Below are positions 48,401 to 63,180 of a DNA stretch of 64,000 nt, piece after piece. The stretch comes from Selaginella tamariscina. Taxonomy: Eukaryota; Streptophyta; Lycopodiopsida; Selaginellales; Selaginellaceae. The stretch lies in the NCBI GenBank assembly GCA_003024785.1, contig PUQB01000781.1, forward strand, positions 1-64,000, written 5' to 3'. A program made the translations under genes and the position numbers. Under the pieces are notes generated by a model. That model made no database searches. It was given only the letters and a program-made list of their open reading frames with translations, and had not been told where the DNA came from. Positions within the stretch are counted from its first letter, which is position 1, and each line of letters opens with the position of its first letter.

Positions 48401-48904
48401 GATGCCCACTACAATAGGTTGTTTGATTGCCAAGGATCACCTCTTCCCACCAACGAGATGATAGATGTCACCCCGTTGATGCAGTCCTCCAACTCCAGCT
48501 CCCATATGTCATCGACCTCCAAAATTTGACACACAATCGCTCAGGACGACGACGTAAACACCCTGCTACTATTACTGCTCCAAGCGCGTGCACACTACAA
48601 TCCCCAAGCCGCCATAGCATTGCCCAACCCTAAGCGCAACCCCTCTCCTCCCCAAGAAAGAATCGTGTTCTCAAAGCTCACGTGAGGGTTTTCTTTTTAG
48701 GGTGAACATGGTCATGATAACATGGTTTGATCGTATTTCAAATCATGTTTTGGACCATTGACCGGGTCAATGCAAATGGACCATGTTAACACGGCTCCCA
48801 ACTGTGTTTGCAGACCATGCCAACACGCTGTGGTCCACGACGTGTTTTGAGCTATGATATAATAATGTATGTGTGTGTATATATCAACATTATCATAGGG
48901 TATG

Positions 48905-48948
<44 letters not shown>

Positions 48949-48965
48949 TATCTCTATCTTTTAAT
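48401..48965. other. Flank of the hAT remnant and a (TA)n tract
   Basis: The open stretch 48427-48633 shows no known motif. (TA)n at about 48909-48945 lies next to the broken 3' end of the second chromovirus copy. Confidence 0.5.
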
Positions 48966-51900
48966 GAAGGTTATAAGTATGCGTTTCAAAGTATCTTAGA
49001 ATTACATTATCTCAAGGAAGTAATAATAGCATACATGTCTTTTTCGTGAGTAGCCATCGAAATTTGTGCAGCATCTAACTTCTTCAAGAAAAAGAACCGA
49101 ATGTTTTTTTTGTTGCAATACACCACTAATTACAAAGTCGAAGCGTCACACTCTACCTCAAATGAATCTTCGCAACTGCAAAACTGGTTCAAAGAGATAG
49201 CTTCTTTGAGTTTAACGAATGCCGGTACTCTTGAGTCCACTGCCATGGAATGTTCTTCGTGAGATTTATCAATGGTGTTATTATCTTTGATAATCTTTTA
49301 TGAATCTATGGTAATACCCTGTCAGACCAAGAAATGATTTAATTTTGCATATTTTCAACGTGACCACTCGATAATAGGTTCAATTTTTTTGGATATATGA
49401 AACCTTCCCAATTGAGATCAAGTGTCTTAAGAAGTCTATTTTGTTTGACCAAATGCGCACTTGCTTTCCTTAACATACAACTGTTCTCCCTTAATATTTA
49501 AACACCTTTTCCAAGTGTTATACATGTTTCTTAATTGTTGAACTGACAATATACACCATATGATTCATCTAAATAGTCTTAAACACATCGTCCATCATTG
49601 TGCAAAAAGTTGTTAAGCATTGCACAACCCAAATAGCAAGACTAGAAACTCAAATAATTCATAACGCGTTCAAAAGCTATCTTCTCAATGTCATTCTCTG
49701 CTACTTGAATACGATGGTACCCAGATCTCAAGTTTATTCTTGAAATATACTTTGTTTTCAATAGCTTATCAAACAAGTCATCCACTCGCAAAAGAAGATA
49801 CTTATTTTCTATAATTATTGCATTCAGCGCCCAATAATCCACACACATTTGCATTATACATCTTTTTTCATTACAAACAGGTTTAATGCACATATGGGGA
49901 TCGGCTAGGCAATATGTCCTCGACCAATCAATTCTATCAATTATTTCTTCAGTTTCATCAACTCTTGAGGATTTAACAATAAGGAGCTCTAACTAAGAAG
50001 AAACAAACCTGACAAAATCTTAACTGCCTTATGCAACTAAGTTAAGGTAAGAAACATAGGATTCAAATCCTTATTAATTAGTGTTTCCATCTTGAGCATC
50101 GTTTTTCTAATATTTTTCTTTGTCCATTGCAAGTGTGATTTGATTATCCCTGGATCCCCTCATTTTCGACTACATGTTTATGAAATTATTCATAGCCAAC
50201 ACAAAGTCGAAACCTCATCATATTCAAGATAATTAAGTCTAGCTTAGCCTTTCAACTGTTAATTTAGACGAAAACTGCTTAGTATTTTGAAAATCTTTAT
50301 CTTTATTTCACTCATCTTTATTACATTCAAATTCAATTGACGAGCTAAACTAGTCAATATGAAGTTGTATGTTGCTCCAATATCGATCATCATTTGGACT
50401 CAGTCCCCTCATATCTTTCTTATCAAATATAGCAAAGGGTTAGTTTCGTCTTAAATAGCAACTAAGGCAAGTTGTGTCTGGCACAACATTACCTTTTTGA
50501 CTAGTTTTTTTAAATCTCCAAGTGTTTTAGGTTCAACTTTTACCATCGCCTTGAAATGTTCTACTTGTTGTGATGGTGCCCAACATTCTTTAGCCAAATG
50601 ACCATACTTACTGCAATTAAAACACTTTGGAGCTTCGCCTGCAAACTGCGAAAGAGCAAACTTTGGAGTCGAGCCTTGACCTGCTAAGGTGGTGGCAATG
50701 TTAACGGTTTTCGAGATCCAATGGGTCTTGATGTGTTCGAAAACTTAGAACTGCCAACAAAAGGACTTACACTTTAATTTGATGGTAACTGAGTTAATCG
50801 TTTATAGAACCTTTTCCACCCAGACGTTGGAGAATAACTCTATGATTTAGGTTTGGTTCTTCACCTTTATTGTACAAGTCTTCTAACACATACCATAAGC
50901 AACCTTTTGAGCTACCTCTTGACATTCATAATAACTTATTGGCTTGTACCTTAAAATCTCCCTTTGAATCTTTTCATTCAAGTTAACCATGAAGTAACTT
51001 CGAGCTTCATCATCGTTCATATTCAAGACTAAACACCGTACACTTTCAAAACAATAAGCATAGTCATTGGGCTTTCCCGTGGCCTTGTCTACAAGTTGCC
51101 AAATCAACATGCAATCACAATCCAAGCTCATCCAACATATACTACTTTTTGATCTTCTTTTTCATGGTTTCCAGATGTTTTATATCCACGTTCACCTTCA
51201 ACAATTTGCCTAAGTTTTAGCTTCTCCTTTGAGAAACTATTTGGTACACACAACCTTTTCTACCTTTCTCATGGAAGCAACCTTGAAATAACTTTCTATA
51301 TTATACAACTAGTCCTTTAGAACTTTATAGTCTTTTGAACCCATAAATTTGAAAGTTTAATTGACTTGAACTTACTCGGACCACTACTGTTTTCATCTGT
51401 TAAAGAATTCGATCCAGAGAAACCTTATTCTAAATTATACTTCTTCTTCTTTTTCTATGTATTTGGTTGGAGAACATTTGGTACTGTGGTAGTCACTAGA
51501 ATCCGAACGACAACATTATTGATTTGATCGTTCAACCTTAAAACATTCCTTTGAAGTTTGTTCAGGGCATCCATCATTATTTCTCGTCAACCAAGCGTTG
51601 TCTAACCCTAGGGGGTCAACCTGTGTCAACTTTATCCATCTCCTCTTTTGAGCCTTTGCGACAACCCTCTTTGCCTCAGGCTTTGGTTATTTTCTCTTGC
51701 TCATCGTATTGAACCATAATTTTAACACTAAGAGAATATGCTTGGAATATTCTCAATATAAAGTTGGAAACACTTTGCACATGTTAAACACCACACACAT
51801 CAACTTAAATTAGCACAAGACTTTTGGACATACCTAAAATTTCACTCCGACTCATTGAGCAAGTGTTCTTTGAAGATTGATAACTCACATGATCAAATTC

Positions 51901-52011
51901 TCTGTGCAGAATACAGACATATCAACCGAAAATGATAAAATAAATCAAGAATTTAAAATTATCTAAATACTGAAAACCCTATGACTTTAGGCAGTCCTAC
52001 TAACCATAGAG

Positions 52012-52029
52012 AACTTGCTCTGGTATCAA
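52012..52029 (-). other. Putative primer-binding site of the second chromovirus copy
   Basis: Immediately after the LTR end the minus strand reads TTGATACCAGAGCAAG, which differs at two positions from the plant initiator-Met tRNA-type site TGGTATCAGAGC. The position, one base after the LTR, fits. Confidence 0.6.
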
Positions 52030-52030
52030 T

Positions 52031-52938
52031 TGTTAAAGTTTTTACTTGGTGCCCACGAAGGTAGCTTGCTAGATGCCAACTCTGTAATCCCTTTCTGAAA
52101 ACCCCACAAAATCTGGTAAAGTAACCCATGTTAAGAACCCATCTCTTAGGAACTCATATCCCCAGTTAGCCAAGTCCACAGTCAATGCTCACCTATGCAT
52201 CAGAAAGCATGGGCTAACCGAGCTGCAAGTATCATTTCTAACTTGCCGGGATAAGGCAGCCAGAGCAAGACTTCATCCACTAGTCTTGCAGAACGTGAAC
52301 TTGAGCAATCCTTTCCAGGTTTATGAGTGGGTTAACAAATCAAAGAATTAACTAGCTTGACATACCCAGTCACAAGGGCAAAATCCTGCCAACGATAAGG
52401 GTAGGCTAACTCAAAAGTGGGATGTACCCCTATCTTTGTAGAAGTTAGGGTGGCATAACAAAGAGTTATGCTTTGACGAACACAAGCTAGCTTGCACTGG
52501 TAGGAGAATAATGAATTCTCTAAGAACTCTTACTAATATACTCTACCTTATTTATGTGACAGAGACCCCACCCCCCTTGTTTTTCTAAATGAGTAAGTGG
52601 GTTGGCATGCAATGCTAGCCCTTAATGAAAAATGAGAAGACCTAATTTAACCTAAACCTAAACCTAACCTCGGGTTAGGCAACCCTATGGTTAGGTCAGC
52701 CCTTTTGACAAGCTATACTCTTGAGGAAATCTAATTAGGAATGTAAACCAAGGGAGAGTTTTCTAGAAAGTAAGTTTTAACTTTGCTAAATTTTTGTAAA
52801 TACTTAATGACACTCACCAGATACCCAAATGCATTAAGCGGCTTGTTTCTATTACATATAGGGCCCGTCAACATAGTACAATAAGTGACAACAATCAACC
52901 TTCAAAATAAAAGTTAAGTCATAATAAAAACTATGACA
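52031..52938 (-). repeat. 5' LTR (908 bp) of the second chromovirus copy
   Basis: It starts TGTCATAG on the minus strand and ends ACTTTAACA, homologous over its whole length to 16570-17537. Telomere-like CCTAAACCTAAACC blocks are at about 52660-52680. The family's LTR ends are confirmed by the two copies together. Confidence 0.9.
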
Positions 52939-54009
52939 ATTAGGAAGGATGTTTGACTTCTACCCACTTGGACAAGTCCACAATTACAACTTTTTCAACT
53001 TTTTAAAAGTGGAGTAATTAGTAAGCAAATTTGTGGCAAGATAATCTCACTGAGAAAGTGAGTGGCTAAATCCCACCAAGAAATTTTCTTACTTGGTATG
53101 GCACACTATGTTCATCCATGGTGGTTGCCCAAGGTTTAGTCACATTGTCATGTGTGTTGGAACTTCTCCCATATCTTGCTACTATAGTGATTGGTGTTGA
53201 TAACGTCCCACTCCATAAATAATTTATGGTACGTTTAGTCATTAAAACCCAACTTTGCTAAAAAAACTACTTTTTTCAATTGTCACAAAGCTGCATGATT
53301 GTGTCACCTACTCTTTGTAGATGCTAGTTGTTGTTATTGTGTGTTGGTTCCCAATGATGTAGTACCTCAATGGTGCTGACTTACTCTTTTGGTGCTTCAT
53401 GAAGTTCTCTATCACCCACACCCCCACCTCCATCTAGAATGTAAAGACACAACACCATGCTATGGGACAATGTACAAGTTCTCATCCCTCATTTTTTGAT
53501 GAGCTCGACGATGCATTCTTTGTTTAGTAGCCAATAGTTAAACCTTGGGCATGTTGCAAAACTCAACCTTGCACTTTCAAATCTTGTCATCCAAATATTA
53601 TCTTTGTGGCTATTGATGACTTGAGTTGACATTGGTGCTCATGACAAAGCCACAAAACTTTTCCTGTCTTGGGTGCCTTATACATATGTGATGCTGAAGA
53701 TTGCATCATCTAGTGTCATTGGATTTTCTTCAGTGTGAGTAGTTTGTCAACACAATAGACCCAACTAAGATAAAAAAAAATCAGTACTAAAAAAAAGTGT
53801 GCTCCATTAGACATTTATGTGCCTCACACATCACACCCCAAAATAAGGGCGTCTAGGTTTTTTAAATGGATTTTGCCCTTTAGTTCCAAAAGAAAACCCC
53901 ATCATGAATGTGGTCTAAAACAAAGTGAAATCAAATGAGTTTATTAACATGTTTTTGAAACATATGCAAAATGCACCCAACTGTGGATTCTTAACAATCA
54001 AGTTCTTGA
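52939..54009. other. Intergenic DNA, no gene seen
   Basis: Moderately AT-rich with no protein similarity that I recognise. The open stretch 53915-54106 (minus) has no motif and partly overlaps the LTR-like repeat. Confidence 0.5.
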
Positions 54010-54735
54010 AGGGTGCAATGGTAGGGTTGACATTTGTGAACCATGTTTGTAACATTATGTGTAACTGAATGATACACAAGGCACAACCTTTGAAGCCGTT
54101 TAACATCGAGGGGTTAGAGATTTTGACAAATAGACATGCTTATGTTCTCATTAAAGTGTTAAGCCTTGGGCATCTATTCAAAAGAGATTAGGTCTCAAAA
54201 CCTTAGCTAGGGATATTCATCTGAGGGTGTGTGAACATGTCAAGGGTTGAACAATCTATGCTTGTTAGAGCCTCACTAGGGTTTTGCTTAAGAGAACACT
54301 TGTTTTCACCAACGGCATACACTAGGGTATGGTTTGGTCACACAAAACCTTAGGGTTAGTTGTGAGTTAAGTTACCCTCGTCACCTTAAAGAGTTATATT
54401 CTTAGGTGAGGGTGATTCCTTAAGATGTTAAAATGATGTCTTAACTATGTTATAGGGTATGTGTGGAGCACATATCTCCTTGGTGGAGCTAGGGCATGAG
54501 CCTATCTAGGTCTCCTAAGGTAAAATACTAAGTCTGATCATGTTATTCTTTGGGGTTTTAAAATAGTTATTTTATAAAACTTAAAGTGGAATAGTAAATT
54601 TTTGCCTACTTAGGCATTTAATATAAACTTCCGATGTTGTTTTGAAAGAATTAACATTATTCACACAAGTTGATGATGGCGGATGACCACTTGGTAGTCA
54701 TGTGTCGGGCCTTTAAGTCAAAACTCTCTGAGAAA
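54010..54735 (+). repeat. Second copy of the LTR-like dispersed repeat
   Basis: Homologous to 17760-18563: GGTAGGGTTGACATTTGTGAA, AGTGTTAAGCCTTGGGCATC, AGAACACTTGTTTTCACC, and the end AAAACTCTCTGAGA. It is strongly diverged; probably an old solo LTR. Confidence 0.5.
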
Positions 54736-55690
54736 AGTAAATAATAAAATAAACCTTACTTAAAATATTTAAAAAATTCATTAATACTAGTCATATGATA
54801 CACATAGATATAAATAATAAAGAATATAGTCATATATACCATATACACGGGGTTCTTTGTAATATATAAGTTTGCAAAGGAGATATATATATTTATATGT
54901 GATATCCTAATAAATAGAAAGGGTAAACAATGAAATGATTTTGTTGTATTTAAAATTTTTAAAAAGTCATTAATATTAATTGTATAAAATGCATAAGTAT
55001 AAGTGATGGGATGTAAATAAATAAAAATATGGATGTATACAAAGGATTATGGTTTTACGAAATAACATATATATAAAATACAAAAAGTTTTATATAATAT
55101 GTAATTGTGTAAAGGATACATATCTAATTGGGTATCAAAATGTAGATAGTATTGATCATTTTAAAGTTGTTGATTATGTTAAATGGTTAATCACTTTTTT
55201 AATTCAATTATAAAGTCCATAAAATCGATGATAATCACTCTTTAACTCATTAATTCTCACCTCTTATAATAGTCATTGTCACAATTCTTATCTAATAAAT
55301 GAGGAACTAGATAAGACTTTACGGTAACATTAATTAACTCTTACATTTCTAGCTAATAAGACATAAATAATGTTACAATCTACAAATTAATATTAATAAA
55401 ATCTTATTAAGACGTTTAAGTATTGTTACATGTTAGCCCTTGTGTGTGTTAATAAAATCACATATACATATATTACATATTGTTTCATTTAAATATTGTT
55501 ACATATTACCTATATACTTCAACAAAATCACATTATGCATATATAAGAGTATTATATATTGCTTCAAATGAAGTATATCATTTTCTTGTATTAATCAATT
55601 CTTTTTAATTACAGACCAAATAAAATTAAGATAATGTAAGTAGTTTATTTTTTGAATATCAAAATACAAAAGAATATTCTGTTTACAAAG
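54736..55690. other. AT-rich intergenic DNA before the WDR55-like gene
   Basis: No gene seen. The last part should hold the promoter of the WDR55-like gene. Confidence 0.6.
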
Positions 55691-55711
55691 GCATATGCTG
55701 TCGTGGCTAAG

Positions 55712-55727
55712 AACCCTAAACCCTAAG
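55712..55727 (+). promoter_or_regulatory. Tandem telo-box before the WDR55-like gene
   Basis: AACCCTAAACCCTAAG lies 58-73 bp before ATG 55785. Telo-boxes are frequent in promoters and leaders of plant ribosome-biogenesis genes, which fits a WDR55 role. The motif also lies within a possible N-terminal extension (see the gene entry). Confidence 0.55.
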
Positions 55728-55784
55728 CGCCTGGCAGGGTTTAGAATTTCTTCTTCACAAATTCATCGGAATTCTTCAGCTGCA

Positions 55785-57744
<1,960 letters not shown>

Positions 57745-57867
57745 AGGTTAATCAGGTAATATATAATATACATATAAATTTTTTTAAAACCACCTACAAA
57801 TTTTTAAACAGAATATTCGACTCTGAGTTAACAAAACGTTTATTATTTATACAGGAAAATTACTCAC

Positions 57868-59862
57868 TTAACCCACAGAAATAGGTGGTTTAGCACCAGT
57901 AAGCTTCTTAAGTAAAACCTCCGGGTAGCTTGGGGAGTAATAATGCACAATTTCCACAGGATAAACACTGTTAATCACGTCTATATACTCCCGTAACTCC
58001 GTTCCCGGCTCCGCCTGCATGTTCTGAATCTTCTCAAACCCTCCAGATGTCACAAACTTTGCCCTTGCATCCCCATCTGCACCCAACACCTTCGCCAGCT
58101 GACCCAATACATATTTTAATATGCCCTCAGGTAACATAGGCCCCTGTATAATAACATTTTATTTAATTATTTTTAAATTCAATTTTAATTATATAATTAT
58201 AATTATATAGTGCATATATGCATATACAACGTACACAACATACCTGTAATAGAGAATCCAATGCAGGAAGGTGAGTTAGTTTATCAGAGATGTTCTTGAG
58301 AGACTTCTTGCACTTAGACTGTAAATCTTCACTACTCGTCTTAGACAGATACGTGGAAACGAGGTGGGGAGAACGCCTGCCTCGGCCACGGCGAGGGCGT
58401 GGACAGGGCTGTGCTTTCCTATCTGCCCGAGTGACCATGCAGCAGCGCTCTTTATGTGGTCCTCTTGCTCGTGGATTAGTGCAGTCGACAGTGCGGGTAT
58501 ACCCCGGAGGCTATCACTGAACTCGATAGGACCTCATCAAATGCTGCTATGTATCCTATTGCCATAATGCCTGGAATATTCACGAGAGATGAGAACAAAC
58601 ACACACGCACGCGCACGTATACCAGGCAAACGCTCGTTCCCGTATGTGTTAGCAATATTCTCAATGAGAACATTGAGTCCACCGGCACCCACGAAAATCT
58701 GGCAAGCTCCGGTGTGTGTTTCACAACCTCTCGTATTAAAGTTGCAGCGTTTCTTCTTAGCTGAGGATCACAGTCTCGCAGACAACCGAACATTTTCGGA
58801 AAGATCTCTTGCGATACAACAGCCTATACACAAGTGTGTGTGTGCGTGCGCGTGTGTGTATAAGTGTGTATAAAACTCACCTCTGCTTGATCTTCAATAT
58901 GCTTTGCGAAATGACTTAGGCACAAACAAGCCTGAAGATAAGAGTTTAGTATACACACCTGCATACACACATAGAAACGCACGTACCACACGTCTTATCT
59001 TCACATCAGCGTGCGTGATAAGTGTAGCAATATGGGGTAACGCACCAGCTTCGATCACCACTTGTGCCAACTCCGGGGTGTGTTTCCCTATCTCAGCAAG
59101 TGCTGTTGCAGATGAACCACGAAGTGCTACCTCAGGCTCCTGAACGACGTTATCTCATTACACACACGCAACGCGCACGGACGCACGTACCTGAACATAA
59201 TATGAGAAAACCAATTGCTCTTGCATCAGCAACAGCTTGGGCTAGACGTGCATTATGTCTAGCAATATTAGCGAGCGTAGAAGCGCCTGCTTCCTTGACC
59301 GATGGATCGAATTCTTCCAGAGACTGTACAAGTGGTTCCAACGCTCCAGATTCAACTACTGCCTGGGCAAGTCTGCAGTGTGCTTAGCAACTGCCCGTAG
59401 TACATTTGCTGCTGCCTTCTTATTATGTCTATTGTTGTCCCTGTATTACAGAATACATGTGTATATGTACACATACACATATACACATCATATATACCTC
59501 AATGGGAAGAGAACCTGTTCAAGGATCTTCTCAGTTACAAAGACCTCTGCAAGCTCCTCACTGTAGTTAGCGAGTCTCGATAGTCCCAATGCTGCCAATT
59601 GCTGTATCTGCGGTATGCAATCCAATAGAAGGGGACGGAGCAGCACCATAACTCCGGCATTGTGTAGTATCTCCACATTCTGTGAAAGACCCAATGCAAT
59701 GTTCAAGTTTTGATCACAGTGCGGCTTCTCCATACGAAAATGCAGAGAGAGAGAGAGAGAGAACCTGTGGCTTAATGCGAGCTCTGCTATTGTTCTTGCA
59801 AACAGTGTCCTGGATTTCTGGAAACTCTCGACAACTTGAAGGATTGAACGCGCTTGCGCCAT
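57868..59862 (-). CDS. SPAG6: SPAG6/PF16 axonemal central-pair protein, eight exons with frame breaks
   Basis: An armadillo-repeat protein of the C1 central-pair microtubule, needed for flagellar beating. Minus-strand exons: 59862-59765, 59679-59498, 59440-59191, 59139-58990, 58931-58881, 58823-58623, 58570-58244, 58143-57868 (TAA). Markers: MAQARSILQVVESFQKSRT, HNAGVMVLLRPLLLD, NKKAAANVLRAVAKHTAD, EEFDPSVKEAGASTLANIARH, EPEVALRGSSATALAEIGKH, IFPKMFGCLRDCDPQLRRNA, EEDHIK-like segment with AAAWSLGQIGKHSP, and the C-terminal FVTSGGFEKIQNMQAEPG with EIVHYYSPSYPE. Frame breaks near 59767, 59370, 59191, 58695, 58505 and 58380 mostly fit one missing base in a C or G run. Splice sites are canonical throughout. 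Not found in flowering plants, which lack motile sperm. The start at 59862 is about 960 bp from the divergent U2AF35 start. Confidence 0.92.
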
Positions 59863-60820
59863 GGCTGTTGCGATCTACATTTGTTCATCGTGCCAATTAC
59901 ATAGCGCGCGTAAAATTTTAATTTTCAAATTTTCAAAATTTGAATTCTGGAAATTCAGATGACAGAAGCCGTGAAGCCGCTTGGTACAAGATTGGATGGA
60001 CACGTGGAGCGCCGAAGCCGTAGATTAGATATTCATGCGAAGTCGACAGTTGAGGAAACTGAAAGACGCTCTGTTTTTAGGGCGTCTATCTAAATGCACC
60101 GTGTATGTATATATATATATATGAAATTTAATATATTATTATCTTATATGATTATTATTCCTAAACATTTTTTTTACATATATATATATACATTTCATTT
60201 AATTCATTTTAACACATAAATACTTATATAGTTTATGTTTGAAAAATATTATTATTATAGTAAAACAACATAGGTGTATATCCATATAAATGATCATACC
60301 CAAAATAAAATCTAAATAAATATAATTCTAATATATTTAATAAGATCCTTTATCTTCTTATTAAACTAAAGTCAAATCTAAGCTATTTTAATCAGGCATA
60401 TATCTTTAAGATATATTTAATAACAGTTTTTAACCCCTTAATATATTGCATATTAATTTTTAATTAGTATTAAGTAAATTTTAAAACAAAATAAAATCGA
60501 AACAACATAAATTGGCTCATAACAAAATGATATTGGCTAATTATTATGTAATTGTAATATAACGATATATGGTTATTCAAATAAATTAAAAAAAGGAGTA
60601 TTGTGCACTTAAAAATTTAATAAATAATGATATAACTATATGGTATTAAAATATAATGTTTAAATAAACTTTTATAGTAAAGTTTAAATTAAATAAATCA
60701 ACAGTCGACTCATTGTGAAAATGTTTAAATGTAATTAATGTTAGGGTATAAAATCAACGGATCGTGTGGCGGTGGCCAGTTCTAGGGTTCGAGCGCTAGG
60801 GTATACAGATTTGAGCAGCT
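59863..60820. other. Intergenic DNA between divergent SPAG6 and U2AF35 genes
   Basis: AT-rich, with a (TA)n at about 60106-60122. A GC-richer part (59960-60090) lies near SPAG6 and TCTAGGGTTCGAGCGCTAGGG near U2AF35; both ends are probable promoters. Confidence 0.6.
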
Positions 60821-62624
60821 ATGGCGGAGCACTTGGCTTCCATCTTCCGGCACAGAGAAGGATCGTGTCAACTGTCCTTTCTACTTCAAGATCGGTGCTT
60901 GCCGCCATGGCGATCGCTGCTCCAGGCTTCACAACAAGCCTACAATCAGCCCCACTCTTCTCCTCTCCAACATGTATCAGCGACCCGATATGGCCGCTCC
61001 GGGTGTCGATCTGAACGGCCAGACCTTGGATCAGAAGAAGATCCAGGAACATTTCGAGGTAAAATTCTCAAATCTATTGAAAACTTAATGGCTCTATTAA
61101 TCCCTTAAAATCTTACTTGCGCATCTATTGAAATTCCGTTAATCTGCTGAAAATTCCTCTTTTTAGTTATGGCGCTGTGTGAAAATCCATCTATGGTCGA
61201 ATGATTTGTGTTGACAATTAGTCTAATTTAAAAACTTTGTATATTATGATACAAATCTGTTGCAAATTTGCCATTTCTGACGTGGGCTTTTGTTCTTTTA
61301 CAGGATTTCTATGAGGACATGTTTGAGGAGCTTAGCAAGTATGGTGAAATCGAGAGTCTGAATGTTTGCGACAACTGGCCGACCATATGGTATGTTATTT
61401 CATAAGGGGTAGATTAAAAGTGTCAGTATTTAGATTAAGTACTTAGAATAAGGAGTTTATAAGAAACGTAGTGTTAATTTTATGTGTACAGTTAGGTACT
61501 TGCGAGAAAAAGAAATCATTGTGTGAAATCGACGGTTTGATTGATGGTACACTGTTTTTTCTTTTTCTCGGTTCGGAATGATGAACTTATCATTCTTATG
61601 TTTTGTTTGCAGGTTGGCAATGTGTACGTGCAATTCAGAGAGGAAGATGAAGCTGCTGCCGCTCTCAAGGCGTTAACAGGACGTTTCTATGCAGGTCGTC
61701 CTATTATTGTGGATTTCTCCCCGGTAACTGACTTTCGTGAAGCAACTTGTCGCCAATATGAGGAAAACACATGCAACCGTGGCGGCTACTGCAATTTCAT
61801 GCATCTGAGGAGGATTGGCAGGTAACGTTCTAAATGAAGATTTTCTTACTACGTTTATGTATATATACTGCCGTAGATCTATGAATAGATGTATTACATT
61901 TATATAAGAAGTATGTGAATCTTATTGATGTAGCTTTTGTAAGTATCTCTTCTCTGTACGTACAGGGAACTGAGGCGCAGGTTGTTCGGGGGTATAGGGG
62001 CAGGCGAAGCGGGCGTAGCAGGAGCAGGAGCTACAGTCCGCCAGCACGCAGGGAAGAAAGGCGCAAGGACGACGATAGAGACAGGGACAGGGACAGGCGC
62101 CGCAGTAGGCACGATGACCGTGACCGCGACCGTGAATATCACAAGCACGACAAATCTCGTAAGAGAGAGAGCCGCAGCAGCAGTCCCCGCCGCGCTGGCC
62201 GCGAGGGAAGGTATGTCTCTAGTGTATATACGACATAACTGTATTCAATTCAGAATCTATATACGGATGTGTATATGTACATGTTTATTTTCTCATCTCT
62301 CCCTAACTGTATTCAATTCAGAATTTAATCATGTACATATTGTTTATTATTCTCTGTGAGTACATATAATGCCGATTATATGGTGATTATATAGTAGCTA
62401 ATGTTTCTGGTTGTTTATTCGTAAAGCTCTCTCTCTCTCTCTCTTCACACACACACACACACGTAATGCTTCAATGTCTGTATGTTTTATATATCTGTAT
62501 TTGTTAAATGTGCAGTGTGGAGAGGCGAGCTCGGATTGAGCAATGGAACCGTGAACGCGAGGAGCAAAACGCCTTGGAGGAAGCAAACGGAAACAACAAT
62601 GGCCACGTCGCGGCCGACGATTGA
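60821..62624 (+). CDS. U2AF35: U2 snRNP auxiliary factor small subunit (U2AF35)
   Basis: Recognises the AG of 3' splice sites within the U2AF heterodimer in the nucleus. Exons: 60821-61058, 61304-61389, 61613-61821, 61966-62210, 62516-62624 (TGA 62622-62624). Order: MAEHLASIF start; first CCCH finger ([20 protein letters not shown], read in the frame one base after the start frame); RRM-like domain ([51 protein letters not shown]); second CCCH finger ([19 protein letters not shown]); RS region with [11 protein letters not shown] and [15 protein letters not shown]-terminus [13 protein letters not shown]. Three one-base breaks: an extra C near 60847, a missing T near 61374 and a missing G near 61990 (five Gs where six fit). 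Given the protein's extreme conservation and intact splice sites, these are probably consensus errors. Confidence 0.94.
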
Positions 62625-63180
62625 TCGGATATTCCGGTGAGTTGGCCTTTACCCTTTTCCCATAGTATGTACTCTTATCTCCAGGTGGCATCTCACAGAA
62701 CTTACTCTGTGCAGGTGTGCAGGGCACCCACCTTTTCTTGCAGTGTTGTTGCACTCCCTTAGCTCTTCTTGTATGTGCTTGTGTGTGTGCTGCTGCATCT
62801 TTTGTACATTTTTCTCATGTGTGTGTGTATGCATTACTTACTAACTCATAGCAGGATATATGCAGTCGGGTGTATGTTCTATTTACAGGCCTGTTACAGG
62901 TGTTTTACAGGATGTGTGATAGATACATATATATGTATACGTGTTTGCAGGTGTTTACAGGATATACATAGATACATATGTTTGTTTTTCTTGTGTTTAC
63001 AGCCTGTTGCAGGTTTTACAGGATATATAGATATGTGTGTACACACGTTGTATGCTGGAGCTAATTATGTGTTTTTGTTTTGTGGGTATTTTGAAATGCA
63101 GGTTGATGAATGAAGATATGCAGGGTCTGAGCTTTTATGTGTAACAGACTTTTGTAGAACCCACTACTGTTTTAATCTAA
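62625..63180 (+). other. U2AF35 3' UTR region with ACAGG repeats
   Basis: GTGAGTTGG at 62638 could be a donor for an intron in the 3' UTR, and TGCAGG near 63098 could be its acceptor. Between 62885 and 63032 GTTTACAGGATATA(C)ATAGATA-type units recur about three times. Not resolvable without transcripts. Confidence 0.4.

Larger units (their letters stand above)
48966..52938 (-). mobile_element. Second chromovirus copy, truncated and decayed
   Basis: On the minus strand the order is 5' LTR (52938-52031), primer-binding site, gag (about 51590-50520; 50883-51131 carries [21 protein letters not shown]), CCHC knuckle near 50590-50630, protease, RT (49642-49893 with CVDYWALNAI and RSGYHRIQVAEND) and RNase H to about 48966, with a ~50-bp internal deletion there. 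Integrase, chromodomain and 3' LTR are absent. It is the same family as 11152-17537 but is older, with many substitutions. Confidence 0.9.
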
